A DNA stretch of 64,000 nt. It comes from Gracilariopsis chorda (lineage: Eukaryota > Rhodophyta > Florideophyceae > Gracilariales > Gracilariaceae). Position numbers and translations under genes: made by a program. Positions 11,470 through 23,834 of this stretch are shown here, one piece after another. The notes below the pieces were generated by a model. The model worked only from the letters and a program-made list of their open reading frames with translations. It was not told the origin of the DNA and did not search any database. Location of the stretch: the NCBI GenBank assembly GCA_003194525.1, contig NBIV01000267.1, forward strand, positions 1 through 64,000. The letters are read 5' to 3'. The stretch's first letter is position 1; every line of letters begins with the position of its first letter.

Positions 11470-14400
11470 GATTGATTAAGAACCATGAGAAGAGGGAGGG
11501 GATTCATTAAGAAAGAGCAACCAAAGCAAGAGAGAGTATGCGTGCAAAGTGAAAGTGAGTTTGGCGAACTGCAACGCCGCTAATAAAACATCTACAAGCG
11601 CATTCCCAACAACAGCAGTGGAACTTATTTTATAATTGGTGGTGTGTAGGAAGCCATAAAGGATATAATCGTGCCGAATTCTCACTTGGATCTCTCCAGT
11701 GAACAGTATGGAATTCGCAAAGAGGGCAACTACTACAGCCAAAGTCCTTTTCGGGGACGAATGTCGTGCCAGAGGAATTCTCAGACTGTTCCATGGTGAG
11801 TGGCTTCTCCAGGTTTCCGTACAGGTATGCGCTACTGATATCTATGGTCTCCAGGACCAAAACTTGTGCTGCGGCTTTGGCTAGTACCAAACAGAATGTT
11901 TTTCGTCGCGCAACCGTGGCGTACAAGTTCTCTGGACCATTGTCAATGTACAGTCATTTCAAGTCGCCCCTCCCTACGCAACGTGCTTTTGAGAGGAATC
12001 GGGTGGGGCAGGTGCCTCTAAAGATATTGGCAATGATTCACCACAAAAAGGCTGGTGGCCTCATGCCGGGTATTCCATCCACTAGCCTGCAAGTTTCTCG
12101 TTCTACCAAAACGTTGTATTATTTATCGATAACGTCTGCCCATCCTGGCAATTTTCGATTTTCTTCCAAGTTTGTAGGGACTCTTCCATCGTCCATGTGC
12201 CCTTTCGAGCGCAAAACAGGAACCAAACACTGAGCCAAGGAGACATCTAATTGATCCTCCATGTCGTCTTCCATCTCTCTCCCAGCGTGCTGTCTTCAGA
12301 GAGATGAAAAGTATATGAGGTCTTTGGAGGATAGGAGCGTGTCCTTGGGGACCTTTTAATCTGCCTTGTGGCACTTTACTACCTTTTTCAGTAATGGAGA
12401 ATATATCTTCTACAATGACCTTTGGCTTTGCATTCCTACAAAGTTTCCAGGGACCAGGGAAGGTATTAGTTTCTTGTACGCAGTGGTGTCTGACCTGTGC
12501 ATGAAACCGTGGCTTAGTTGCTCAAGCTTCAACCAGTTGATGAAGTCAGGCTTCTTTCCAAACCAGAAGGTAAATGGGTCCTTTATACCTACTTTGTGGT
12601 TCGGTAGCCAATTTCTTCGATACTTGAAGTGCGAAATGGCATCTTTCCATATCTCATTTGGCAACTACGAAGCAAACAGGAATGTTTGCGCCATTCTCCA
12701 TATATTTTAAATGATCTTCTTTGCAACACGGTTCGATTGACGTGCTTGCAGAGGAGTGAGGTCGAGTATTATCTCATTCTAGATGCAGTACGATACGAAG
12801 GCCTTAGAAATATTCTCACCCGCTCTTTCAAGGCAAACGTGGTACATACGGCTCTGTGTGCTTTGTTTTTCGCGCCAGCTTTGCACCATCGGACTTAATC
12901 GAAGATTTTTTTTTTGACTTAGGAAGAAAACGGCACTTGGATTAGTGTTGTAGTTGATGAGAACCTGCATATGTCACGACCCTTGCAGCAAAGTGGCCGT
13001 GATAGGACTGGTGCGGTCAATGTGTCAGTTCCAGGTTATTGTTAGCAGTCGATTCGGGGTGTTGGACTGGACCTCGTTTTGTGCCAGCTTGTCAAGACCG
13101 GCTGCATAGGATATTCTGGGGGTCTTCAGCAAGGAAGTGTTGAACACCATGGCATACTTGAACGCATGTGAGAAGTTTGTCGCAGCCTGAAAGTCCAAGT
13201 TTTTCGTGCCATTCCTGGGCGTTGTGGCCCATGGAGCAGGTTGCTGCTTGTGCCACAGGCAGGGGTAGCTGGTTAGGTATCGGATAGAGTCCTTATCTCA
13301 CTCTAGACTGGTGCAAGGGTTTCGCCGAGAAGCGATCTCTGATAGTGAAGCTTGTTGGAGATTGCTGGAGAACTCGACGTGTGTATGTGATACCTGTACG
13401 GACAGGGACATATGGTTGGAGTCAAAGCTCGAGGTGCTCTTTGCTTGTAATGTCAGACCCTCTTTGCAGAGTGGCAGTGTTCTTTTTCCAAGTCCCACTA
13501 TGTCTGATGTGTGGTCACATCTGCTAACTGTTTGGTGAGAGTTTATCTGAGATTCCCGACATATTGATCTCCTCTAGATGAAAATCGGATTAGCGCCTCA
13601 GTCCAGCCATGATGTGGGTATGCTTTTGCGGTAATGTATGCTAAAGTTGGCTATCGCATCGCAGCTACGGTGCTTATTGTGGTTTTGGTCAATTTTGTTG
13701 CCGTTTCTGTTGATCTGTTGGCTGTTGTGGTTAACAGCATTACGGTTTGAGTCCCAAGATCGATTAAAAATGTTGTTTATTGTCATTATTGTTCGGAAAC
13801 TTGCTGTTGTTTTTCCGGCATCATTCGTGTGGGCTCCATCACGAGACGGTGACGAAGGGGGCCAAAGTAAATGACAAATTAGCCTAAAAAGGGTGTTCGT
13901 CGTAGCTCAAAGCCCCAACAAAATGAAACGACACGAACAAAAGATCAAAAGGACAATCAATGCAGGACTCAATCTGCAACGACAAAAACAAATACAAAAG
14001 AAGAGCACAAGGCTCAATTCAAAGATAAACTTCTTGATACTTCCTGAAACGGCGCATAACCCAAGAATTATTTCAAGGGTCACTGGGAGTCAGACTGCTG
14101 GCTTCCGGTAAGATACTCCGGATGTGAAGTGATTTCTGCAGCCTACCCACTTCTGCACCAACCAGAAGCAGGTGCGTACAATCCTTACAGGGCTTCCAAA
14201 GGAGAGCTACAAACAGCGGGATATGCTTTCACTCTATACCAAATCTGGCCCTTTGTAGGATAGGCTGCACGGCACGTCGCCTGCGGATAGCTTCCCGCCA
14301 AGCACCTCCATCCGGAAACCACCAGGTCTTTCGACCATCACCTTCATCCGAGCAAAGCTCCGGTGGGGGCTCACAGAATACAGAAGCTTCTTTGGTACAC

Positions 14401-15560
14401 ACTACCCGTCTCCCATCCACACCAAGAGCGCTTCAAGCGGTCTCAGTGACGGTAATGCCCCACCACAACTATGCACAAATTGGCGAGCGCCTCTCTAAGT
14501 GTGATTGACAATTGATAGTAAAAGTTGAGACAGTTGTGGGGGTGAGGAATTTTAGATTTCGTTCTGGAGATGAGTCCAGACCGAAGTCCGACACTCAACT
14601 CGCCTTTCTATAAAGTCTGAAAGCACGCAAAACAACGCAGAAACGCATTACTACTTTCTACTTACTCATGTGTGCGTCTAGGTTACTCCATTGGCTTCCA
14701 GAAGCCTCTGGAGCTGCACACTAACCAATAGTAATTTAGCAACTGGTGCTTGCATCACCGAAATACAGTGGTAATGCTGGGCCAGCGAAGCTTAGAATGC
14801 TCCGGACACTGCTGGAGCACTCTACACGTGTGTGCCAGCAGTGCTGGAACATTCTTCCAATTTCGCGACCGACAATTCGGAGCGAATTTGTGCGATGCGA
14901 CCACAGTTCCAGCACTTGACGTCTTTCTTGTTAGACTTCAAACGATGCCGTCTGCTTGTCGATGAATTCTTGGACGCAGGATGGGTGTGTGCAATCAGTG
15001 CTTATTTTTGTGATTGTTGTTGTTTTTGATGCTCTATGTACCCTTGGATACATTTCAAAAAGTCTTCATGAAACCACCTGGTCGTACTCCATATTGGTGG
15101 CGTTGGCAAGCAAAGGGATTCCCATATTGTAGTCTGGTAGGATTTGGAATAATGTGGCGGTTCCTTCTATTCCGGTAGGTGGGTCACATAGTCGTGCCAG
15201 GTCGAAGAATATCTTTTCAAGCTCAAGGATGTGTTTTTGTAAGTCCTCACCATCCGTTTAAACGCTAGTGCTGAGCTTTTGACGGAAGGTGAGCTTGGGC
15301 TGTATGTTGCTCTTCTTATATGTAGACTCAAGTTTGTTCCACACCTCCAAGGTAGAACAGTGTTCCTGTTGTAGTAACTCTGGTAATGTGACTATCGGTT
15401 GCGTACCAAGATTTCGTCCGATTGCTGATCTAGCTTGGCTATTGGCATCGTCCCATCGCTTGCACATCGCTGCAATTCCATGCGAACGAAGAGGGATTTT
15501 GATAAATGCATGAGGTCCCTTACATATATGCGCCATGTGTAATAATCAATGTTCTCCTTT
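11470..15560 (-). mobile_element. Ty1/copia LTR retrotransposon (heavily decayed fossil)
   Basis: Copia parts appear in the expected order on the minus strand. A gag-like segment (UBN2 type, with WDDANSQARSAI and STLEVWNKLESTY) lies at about 15,258-15,536. A zinc-knuckle-like patch is near 14,880-14,910. The integrase end with LPNHKVGIKDPF and FWFGKKPD lies at 12,410-12,664. A reverse transcriptase piece with DISSAYLYGNLEKPL lies at 11,630-11,926. The whole stretch carries many breaks, more than ten by eye, and no LTRs were recognised, so it is old. Family-level assignment is firm; the limits are approximate. Confidence 0.75.
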
Positions 15561-16507
15561 AGGAGGGGTATAAGTTTATTGTCATGTTCTTTCTCGCTGT
15601 CCGTCGCGCAATGAAGTGGACGTAAAAAAGGTTGAGAGGAGCAAATAGTACTTGCAGATGATAAACGTCACTGGTTCCTTACCGGGAGAGGGATCCATCT
15701 ACTACCTTTAAGTATTCAGGCCCACTGGCAGCGGATACTATCTCCGGTACCCTAAGTGTCGAACCACCCGCTCCGAGCGAGACTCTCTATGTGAGATGCG
15801 TTTTGTGCGGCCTATCTATTTCCTGCGCAATCCAGAAATAAGTTTCTCCCAACGTACGGAATATCCAGGGAATGGTTACTAAGAGCAAAAAATATTTTTA
15901 CCATTTTTGCTCCCTTTGTTCCCTTGCAGTCGTTTGTTCGGCAGCGCTTTCTCCTTTAAAGTTTTTTGTCCTTGCCAACGTCCAGGCCGAACGATGAGCT
16001 AATCTGTACCCATACTGGTGCCACCATTCACCACAGCCGAGCCAGTTATGCGGTATGTGTGCTACTCGCAGGAGTTCAAGTTCTCAGTCAATTCCCATCC
16101 ACTACTCGGGCTGCGAGCCGTAACTCGACCAATTGCTAACCTTCCTTTCGGTTTAATAGCAGCAGAAGCCCTATTCAGGACTTGTTTATTATCTCATCTC
16201 ATACTGCGAACTATCCTTGCAGGGTAATCAAATGCAAGGCTTTGTTCAGGAAATTGAAACACCCACCTATTCCTCCGTAGTTTTGTGGTTCGACAAAGGA
16301 TGAAGAGAGGAGTGGAGGGGGTTTGGGGCCGTGTTTAATGGACTGTGGTAGTTTCCACGGATACTGTGGTGCAGCGGGTGTAATTGCAGGTCAGAGGCAC
16401 TGGAGAGGCGCTAGAGAGCAAGATATATAGTCGTTCTGCAGGGCTATGGCATGAATGGGGGTCGGGAAAGGGGTAGAAACAGTAGGCCAGAAGAAACAAT
16501 AACGTGC
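15561..16507. other. No gene seen
   Basis: There is no coding region I can support. Sequence composition changes gradually toward the purine-rich minisatellite that follows. It may include an eroded end of the copia fossil to its left. Confidence 0.35.
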
Positions 16508-16745
16508 CAGTCCTCGATCGAAGCGGAGCAGGGGAAAGCGGGGAGTCCTTAGTCCTTTGACGAAGCGGGGTGGAGAAGGAGCGGAGTCCTTATTCCTTGG
16601 TCAAATGGGGACGAGGGAAATAATGAGTCCTCGGTCCTTGTTTCAAGCGTAGCAGAGGAATGACGGGAGTCCTAACTTCTTGGTCGCAGCGGAGAGGACG
16701 GAAGAGGGGAGTCCTCGGTCTTTGGTCAAGGAAAAGAGAGGGCGG
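16508..16745. repeat. Minisatellite, ~42-bp unit, about six diverged copies
   Basis: Each unit begins with GTCCT and a second TCC-type box, then runs into a purine-rich stretch containing AAGCGGAG-like words and ending GGGA or GCGGA before the next GTCCT. Unit starts recur about every 40-42 bases. A 42-base unit is 14 codons. In the reverse strand the units translate into a repeated pattern with Arg-Thr-Pro followed by Pro-Leu-Arg. Copies differ from each other, so the array is not recent. Confidence 0.75.
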
Positions 16746-17800
16746 AGTGGCCACAAAATAGACGTCTACGGCCGTTTTGTTGAAGTGCGGAGGATGAGAA
16801 ACGAACGTACGGCAAGGCACATCACAGAGAAGGTGAGGCTCCTGAAGATTCAGAATGCAGAGGCGCCGGCGGCACTGGTTGCCCGGGTGTGGCGAGGGAC
16901 AGCGCGGTGATTGTGCGGCATTACAAAGTTCTAGAGGCAGAGGCGCCCATTGCTCGCAGCAAACGACGCAAAGGCAGCCTTGTACCATACGGCTAAGCGG
17001 GTGGAGAGAGAAGAGAGTGGAAAACGAGGCAAGAGCAGAAACTGGGTTTTGTTTATCAGCCGTTTCTTTTTTTGAGTCTCGTTTTGGTGTGGGTGGCGAT
17101 TTTCTGTTTCAAAGTGGTATCGATAACACCTCTACTCTTTAGTCCGCCCTTCGCTAGCGTTGAAACCCAATGCGATGCTACTATGCTTCTCAACTCAGCT
17201 CCCGCTCCTTTGTCCATCCGAGGAAAGGAAAAAGTGGGGAGTTTATTTATTATAACGTATTGCTCGTGACGCACGTTCCACCAATGTACTTCATGCCTCC
17301 TTTCACACGTTTTAAGTGTTTTGGGAGGTTCAGGACCTAAAATTTGACACTCTATTCGCACACACAAAATTATGAGTATTTCGTATGGAGAGGAAGTATT
17401 TGTTTTCGTAGGGTTTAGTACAGACGGAGCCAGAAAACGGAAGGGTACAGAGAAAAATCTCGCTACAGTGACCCAAAAGGTGGCGGGCCAAAATGCTGCT
17501 TAGAGTCACTGTACTGCGATGGTCACTGTACCAAGTTGTGTCATGTACACGTGTCGTGCTTCAATACTGCTGGCAAATGGTACCAGCCAATTGTTGCCCA
17601 TCAAATGCAGAGGTTCACAGAGACGTGGCTTAAACGTTACAAAAACTCAATAACAGTTGCGAAAACACATCCGCTAATTAGTAGGCATACTGTACAAACG
17701 CTGCATCAAACAACATTTTATCACTAGTATGCTGTATGGTGACCATTAAGATTTACCTCCTTTCTCTTTTGTCCTTCCTCAAAACGCATTTTTGTTACTG
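16746..17800. other. No recognised gene; unassigned ORF on the minus strand
   Basis: A 103-codon minus-strand frame at 17,056-17,367 is open and Lys/Arg-rich but matches nothing I recognise. It has no supporting neighbour, so I do not call it a gene. Nothing else is seen here. Confidence 0.3.
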
Positions 17801-19310
17801 TCCAATGTCATAAGCCTTCACAGTATGAGTAAGAAAAGGCAGCAACCTTTCTTTGATGTTAAACAAGGGCGCTTCTCAAGCTTAGCATTCTTGTTGATGG
17901 GACTTTTAGCACGCCCCAGATCAATCCGAAGACAAAAAAGGACTGGAGAAGTACAGATGTGGCGTTTTTATTCAAACTTCTCAAAGGCTGCCGTATTTGG
18001 TTGGAAGAAGCAGGTCCAAGAATAATGGGACGGTACCTCAGCTCTCGGAAAGCCAAGAAGGTATCAAGGAAAAAAACAGGCCATCATCCTGAAGCTGCAC
18101 TATGACAGTACATGGGCGAGCTTATGGTTCATATGAGAGGCAAGCCTTTATTTAGAGCTGATGTGGTTTGTAAAGCAGCTCTTCAAATTCGTTACAAAAT
18201 GGTCACAAGACTCAAGGGGATGATGGAATCCACGGCAGAAGTTCGAAATAAGGCGGAGATTGAGCTACGAATCAAAGCTTTAGAAGAAGCTAAGTGCAGC
18301 AATGCCTGGACTGCCAATCTTATGAAAAGAAATTGCATACACAGTAGCAAGGGTCTTGGAGAGAATGGACACTTAGATGCGAAACCTATCGCAGATGCAC
18401 TGGATATGATGCAACGAAAATTGGAAACATACGATGTAGCCAACATATCAAACACGGATGAAGTGGCCGTCTTATACAGATCATATCCGAGCAGAGCTAT
18501 TCGCTCATCATCCGATCCAGCCATATATAAGCGAGTTAAGAATAGAATCACGGCAACACTCACGGTTTTGCAGATGGCACCAAGGTGCCATTACCTATCA
18601 CTGGCAAATCCAAAAAACGGAAAACTTTTCCCGGGCACTTGGATCCCATACGAGACCTTGGTATTTTCTACCAAGGCCAGCCATTTAAACCACAAGTTTG
18701 TAATTCACTAGTAACAGAAGAAGCGCAACAGCAACAGCGTTCTTGTTAAAACGAGAGAAAATGGAGAGAAGTGGGTCAAGAAAAGATCTTTAACACAGTC
18801 AGTATGCGATAGCTCATCTGATAATGCCTCTAACTGGTGGGATGAAGAGAATATTGCTCTTATTATTGACCATGCTCGCAAGTCTAGGGACTTGCAAGAT
18901 TTAGAGGATTTTAATGACGAAGATCTGGCGGAATTTATGACTGCCGAAAAGGGTGTTTCTATTTGTCAGGAAGTGGGAGTGGAGAATGCAGTTGACGTAG
19001 CTGTGGATGCAGCTTTATATTAGAAGGAAGACAGTAAGGAGATTTATCGAGAGGCAAAGTCCGATTTGGACGCCGAGCGGGAAGCGCAAAATACCTATCA
19101 CCTGCCAAAGGCGTCACTGAAAGATTTCGAGCTGACAGCAGAATCATCTCAAAGGCAAGTCAAATTGCTCTTCGCGGAAAATCATGACGTTTGTAACTCT
19201 TTTGGATGTGATCTGCCTAGTATTTTAGACGTGCAAATAGAAAAATTTCAGGCATATAGGAAGAAGCGGTCACGCCAAACGCACAATTATGACTTCTTCG
19301 GTAAGTAAAA
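17800..19310 (+). pseudogene. pogo/CENP-B-like (DDE_1) transposon fragment
   Basis: The frame at 18,112-18,711 resembles the CENP-B/Tc5-type helix-turn-helix and the start of the DDE_1 nuclease. A conserved HSSKGLGENGHLD stretch precedes NISNTDEVAVLYRS, where NTDE is the usual first catalytic Asp. Near 18,560 the reading shifts by one base. The other frame continues with ADGTKVPLPITGKSKK, a hallmark of pogo transposases. The rest of the nuclease (second and third acidic residues) is missing. Acidic tail-like sequence (DEDLAEFM) resumes at about 18,830, with a TAG at 19,021. The copy is therefore dead through a frameshift, an internal deletion and stops. A target-site duplication was not found. 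Confidence 0.65.
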
Positions 19311-19464
19311 GCCACGTGACGCGTCAATAGTATCTTTTACCTCCGTAACTTTAATTTAAAAAGTACCTTATTGTGCTGTGTGTGCACCCGTGTATACGTG
19401 TGGAGACGGCCCGGGAAGTAGTGAGCGGCTATACATTAGAGGATTAACGCCGTAGAAAATCTCG

Positions 19465-19517
19465 TATCAAATCTCGTAGCCACGACTTACACGAACGCTA
19501 CGAGATTTTGCGGAACG
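19465..19517. repeat. Inverted repeat with CTCGTAGC arms
   Basis: AATCTCGTAGC is followed after about 16 bases by its exact complement GCTACGAGATT, and another ATCTCGTA lies just to the left. It sits 120 bases upstream of the Harbinger-like transposase. A similar CTCGTA/GTAGCCAC arrangement is found at 27,898-28,000 beside the other Harbinger-like locus. It may be a transposase or Myb-partner binding site, or a terminal inverted repeat remnant. Confidence 0.55.
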
Positions 19518-19638
19518 AAACATTGTGTTTGCACCTTACGCAAAATAACTTATGGTATAGTTCGTAGGATACGCATCATGCGGTTGTCCACAGACCACCC
19601 AGTTTGGAAAATGAGCCAAGATTCCATTGCACTTTTAC

Positions 19639-20730
19639 ATGATGGTCCGCCAAGAAGACTACTCAATTGGGCGTGCTCGTTCTCGTTTTTTACGGCGCAA
19701 AACGCTGTTTCAACTAGCTCTTAATTCTGAAGCCGAACCATTGTTGATGCTAGCACTTTGGCGTCGAGTGCAAGTTGCAAAATATGATCTTCAAAACCTT
19801 GAACTTCGACGCTACCGCATTCGAAATCACAATTTCAACCTTAACATCTTCTCTGACGAACAGTGTCTACATGACTACAGATTTCGCCGTAACGATATTG
19901 GTAGAATTTCTAGGGTTATTGGGTGGGATCTGCGTCATACACATCGCAATCGCTACTATTGTGACTCAATTACTGCCTGCTGTATTGTCTTGAAACGATT
20001 GTCTTCTGCTCATACATGGTATGATATGGAGTTAATATTTGGGATGAGATTCACACACATTAGTGAAGTATTCTGGGAAGCAGTTGAGCGATTTGTGAAC
20101 CTAAAAGGTAGACTGGTAACCACTTTGCAGCAACAGCTTCTGACATCTCGTGCGGCAATTTACGCAGACGCAATTCAAAGACGTGGAGCCCCTCTAGAAA
20201 AATGTGTAGGGTTCATTGACTGCACAAAGGTAAGTATATGTCGTCCAGGAGGAGAGGGGAGCAACCAAAGATCTTGTTTTTCTGGGCACACGCGGGAGCA
20301 TTGTTTGAAGTATCAGACCATTTCTACCCCTGATGGCCTGATTTTTCATATGTTTGGCCCTGAAGTGGGACGCCGACACGATCTTACACTCCTGAGAAGA
20401 AGCGGGATCGAAGCCGTTATGGAAAGGTGTATGATTGTGAATGGATTGCAGTACTATATTTATGGGGATCCTGCGTACGTGCTGCGACCATGGTTACAGA
20501 CTTCTTTTCAGAGAAGTTGCGCTACTGCCATAAAGCTTGAGTACAACTGTTCAATGAATGCAATTCGAACTGCAGTGGAATGGAACTACAAAGATCTAAA
20601 ACAAATGTGGGTTCGAAACGGTTTCTCACGTCTGCTTTGCGTTCGCCGATTTCCGGTCGCTCTTTTGTATATTGCGTCCGCATTGCTGCTGAACTTCAAG
20701 ACCTGTATTGAAAAAAGAAGGCCAGGTTAG
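19639..20730 (+). CDS. PIF/Harbinger-like DDE transposase
   Basis: The 363-residue open frame starts at the first ATG (19,639); an upstream in-frame TTG is less likely. The N-terminal ~150 residues carry the helical region typical of PIF/Harbinger proteins (YRFRRNDIGRI ... CCIVLKRLSS ... WYDMELIFGM). The nuclease follows with FIDCTKVSICRP (first Asp), GRRHDLTLLRR (second Asp), YGDPAYVLRPW and AVEWNYKDLKQMW (Glu), which is the DDE_Tnp_4 pattern. It cuts and pastes its element and in this superfamily normally needs a Myb-like partner. No partner gene is adjacent; the nearest is at 26,900-27,820 on the other strand. The frame is whole with all catalytic residues, so it could be active or recently active. 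Terminal inverted repeats and a 3-bp TWA target duplication were not established. Confidence 0.88.
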   Translation: MMVRQEDYSIGRARSRFLRRKTLFQLALNSEAEPLLMLALWRRVQVAKYDLQNLELRRYRIRNHNFNLNIFSDEQCLHDYRFRRNDIGRISRVIGWDLRHTHRNRYYCDSITACCIVLKRLSSAHTWYDMELIFGMRFTHISEVFWEAVERFVNLKGRLVTTLQQQLLTSRAAIYADAIQRRGAPLEKCVGFIDCTKVSICRPGGEGSNQRSCFSGHTREHCLKYQTISTPDGLIFHMFGPEVGRRHDLTLLRRSGIEAVMERCMIVNGLQYYIYGDPAYVLRPWLQTSFQRSCATAIKLEYNCSMNAIRTAVEWNYKDLKQMWVRNGFSRLLCVRRFPVALLYIASALLLNFKTCIEKRRPG

Positions 20731-21121
20731 CCGGTATTTTGATTGTGAGGCACCAGAGTTTGAGTTGTACTGCAATATATGACTATATAAGGACACACTG
20801 ATATATCGACCTATCTGCCTGGCTAAATCACGAGCTTGGTGATCTTTCTTCATCTGCATCCTATTTCCCAACTCAAAACTTCGCCTCATCAGGTGTCTTC
20901 ATTGCACAATACGCAGCTGTGCTGCGCTTTTACAGGGGCACCGCATTCAACGCTGAGGTACTGCGCTTTGGCAACCACATCACGAAAGCCAACTTGTCGT
21001 TCAGTGCCGCTGTTTCTATTGCTACAGAACAACCTAAGTTTGAGCAGTTAGTTTCTCTGCTCACATTTCGTATAATTCTACTTGGCTTCTGTTGGGCCTG
21101 AGCCTTATCTTTCACACCAAT

Positions 21122-22500
21122 TTCGCTCTTCAGATTGACGACGTACTACTGCAAGCTCAAAACACGCCGAACAAGAGAATAGACGTGGCAGTCTTACAAC
21201 AGAAACTTGTCGACTACATTCTGCGCAACCATTTTACCACAGAGAATCCTGTTGCATCAAAGTTTCCCACTACTAGCCCAAGCACAGTTTTCACTGCGTC
21301 TTTTAATATGGACTCCGTCAAGCAGAATGGACTTCTTCCCTATCGCACCCTGTTGCTCATCATGTTGTTGGATCATGTCGGACAAGACACAGATGTTGTC
21401 AACAACCTTCCTTTTCCATTGTTCAAACCGGACTCATCTGTTCACAAGTCTTGAGAAGTCGTTGATAAACTGAGCCAAATATGCTTGCAAACTCCTGAAA
21501 GTCTGAATCGGTTTCTTGGAGACCTTGGATAGAGACTAGAATACGACTGTCCGCCGTGGGATCGAATCAGTAATTTTGCAGTCCGAGATCTTGGCACAGA
21601 TTTACGAGAGGGGATCCGCTTTTGCAAGCTTGCTTCATTGCTTACTGGTGACCTTCTTCCTCTGCAACAGGTGAAATACAATTATGGTAGCCAGCTCAGT
21701 GATGCGACTAGACACAAAAAGCACTCATTTAACATAATGATTGCGTTGGATACGATAAGCAAATACGCTGCAGATTGACTACGTGCTAAATTTCAATGGA
21801 AGGCGACCGCAAGAGAAATCATAGACGGTAACATACCTGAAACCGTGGCCCTTCTGTAGCAGATCCCTGAGCTCTGGATCGAAATCAAACTTCTGGACAA
21901 CTCACTGTTAGTCGAAAGTCTCAGTGCAGCACAGGACGAATTACGTGCCCGAACGGCGAATGCTGTGTGGTGTAGCTCACCGGAGACATTTCGAAAACTA
22001 AGCCCAACGATCAAGAGTCCAAGCAGATTGGTTATCTATCAACGCACAGACAAAGATTGTATACGAAAGCTTCTTCTGTGGTGTGCAACCGTATGTGGTA
22101 TTCACCGAATTAAGGTCGTAGACTTCACTGAAAGCTTCAGGGACTGTGCTGTACTCTGTATCCTTCTGGATCAGCTTCATCCTGGCATGATTGAAGTCAA
22201 GAACATAATTCGCGTCGCACCTGCAGAAAATCGGGATGAACAGGACTTGGTTAAGGAATTAGGGATTGTACGGAGCAATATCAAGCTATTCGAAGGAGCT
22301 TGTCAACGGCTAGGGGCTTTACCAAACATTTCTATTTCTGCCATGGCTGCCCTAGCCCCTCCATTTATTTCGCTCCTCAAAGAAGATTCATTTGGGAGAC
22401 TAATGACTCTCATGACTGCCTACCTTTTTTAACGAGTAAAGCTAGGCAGAGGCGCGAAGGAGCGCCTGGAATATGTCCAGCAGCACGCAGAAAGAGAAGT
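21122..22500 (+). pseudogene. ASPM/abnormal-spindle-like calponin-homology region (broken)
   Basis: One frame runs about 1.3 kb with recognisable ASPM features. A pre-CH block (LLLIMLLDHV ... PLFKPDSSVHKS) is followed by a first CH-like domain (NFAVRDLGTDLREGIRFCKLASLLTGD, then IIDGNIPETVALL) and a second (IRKLLLWCATVCGIHRIKVVDFTESFRD ... LDQLHPG). ASPM proteins organise spindle poles and bind actin or microtubules through these domains. The frame is interrupted by in-frame stops at 21,452 (TGA), 21,530 (TAG), 21,776 (TGA), 21,857 (TAG) and 22,430 (TAA), yet I see no frameshift. At the TAG at 21,857 a Trp is expected. The IQ-repeat region expected downstream is missing or only hinted at. Pseudogene or captured fragment. 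Confidence 0.72.
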
Positions 22501-23700
22501 GGATTGACATTTACCAAACTCAATACTACGGAAGAACGCTTCCTCAAGGCCGTATCTCCAAGATTTCAAAAGCATCGCAAACAGTACCGAGCGCAACGTG
22601 CCATCCCTCGATCCATCATTGCCGCGCAGCGCGCCTTTCATGCCACTTTTCATGTCACCGAGGGACAGTTCACCGATGAGACCCCTAGCGAAAGCGACAC
22701 ACAGCGCCTCGATCCCAACGTTCCTGGGGTTTTGTCGGGCAGTCAACTGGAGCCCACTGATGAGTTTGTAGAGATGAAAGGTGTTTTTGTATCCAAGCAA
22801 TGTCAAAGCAGAATATCCCTCGTTCTGTCCACCGTCGACACGGTAACTCTTTTTTGCAAGGCTGTTAACTACACCCTGCCTGTCACTGTCGTCGCCTTTA
22901 TACAAGATATTGTTCTCATCAGACAGATGGAAATGACAAGCACCCAAGCTGGCACTCGTCGTGTTTCTTTAATGACCGTGGGCTTGCAAGCTGTTGCAGA
23001 CTCTTACCTGTGCCTTGTACATCTCACTATGAGCATCGCTGTGCAGCCACTCTTCAATGTGTTTGCTATTGCTGCATTCTTCAAGTTCATCTGCTTCTCC
23101 ATCTTTTTAATGAGATGAATGTTGCTCATATGGAAGGCACGCCACCCTTCTGGTTTCTCTGAAGGCTGGGAGGCGATGCGCCGAGAACTCTCCACGCTAT
23201 ATTCCCGATTTTACGGCTCAATGTTGATTGGTATTCTTCTTCTTTATCAGCTCCAAAACCATATGCGCTTCTTTGTGTTCGCTTTGTTTTCGTTCTGGGT
23301 ACCACGAATAGTACTCAATGCTGTCGAAGACCATCGTCTTCCTCTGCTACCCTGGTATATTATCGGTACAACCGTCACTCGTCTTGCTATCCCATTGTAC
23401 TTCTGGGGCTGCCCTTACAACGTTCTGCATGTGCAGCCGCAACCTGCATTGGCCATTGCTCTGGTTGTATGGCTAAGCACACAGGCTACTATTCTCTTGT
23501 CCCAGTACAAATTTGGCTCATGCTGGGTTATACCGAAAGAGCTTCTTCCGGAAAAGTATGACTACTCTCGTCCCATCGTCGTAGATGACGATTCAGCGGA
23601 TCTTGAAGCTGGTGCTAGCGAGGACGAAATGGAAACCCGCTTCCCGCAGTGGAAACGACGAGCTGAGGATGCGCAGGAATGTTTTGTCAGGAACCGATAA
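22500..23700 (+). pseudogene. Tul1/Dsc1/FLY-type transmembrane E3 ligase fragment without RING (broken)
   Basis: From about 22,770 the protein matches the membrane core of Tul1, Dsc1 and plant FLYING SAUCER proteins: CKAVNYTLPVTVVAFIQ, IRQMEMTSTQAG, FNVFAIAAFFKF, EGWEAMRRELSTLYSRFYG, VTRLAIPLYFWGCP and LLPEKYDYSRP. About seven hydrophobic helices are visible. These Golgi/endosomal ligases ubiquitinate membrane proteins through a C-terminal RING. Here the protein instead ends in an acidic tail and a stop at 23,698-23,700, with no Cys/His cluster. A single in-frame TGA at 23,116 replaces the Tyr of the usual MRYLL block. The N-terminal luminal part is replaced by basic IQ-like sequence running in from the ASPM-like fragment. 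Broken copy or chimera. Confidence 0.75.
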
Positions 23701-23834
23701 TCATCGCTCGCTCACCTCTACTCTTCGCAAGCTTTCTACGCCATCGCGAAGTGTAGCCTCAAAGTCCGACGACCGACCCGCTACAAAATGACGACCCACA
23801 GTCCCCAGCAGCATGTCAGGCCGCGCTGAAGAGC

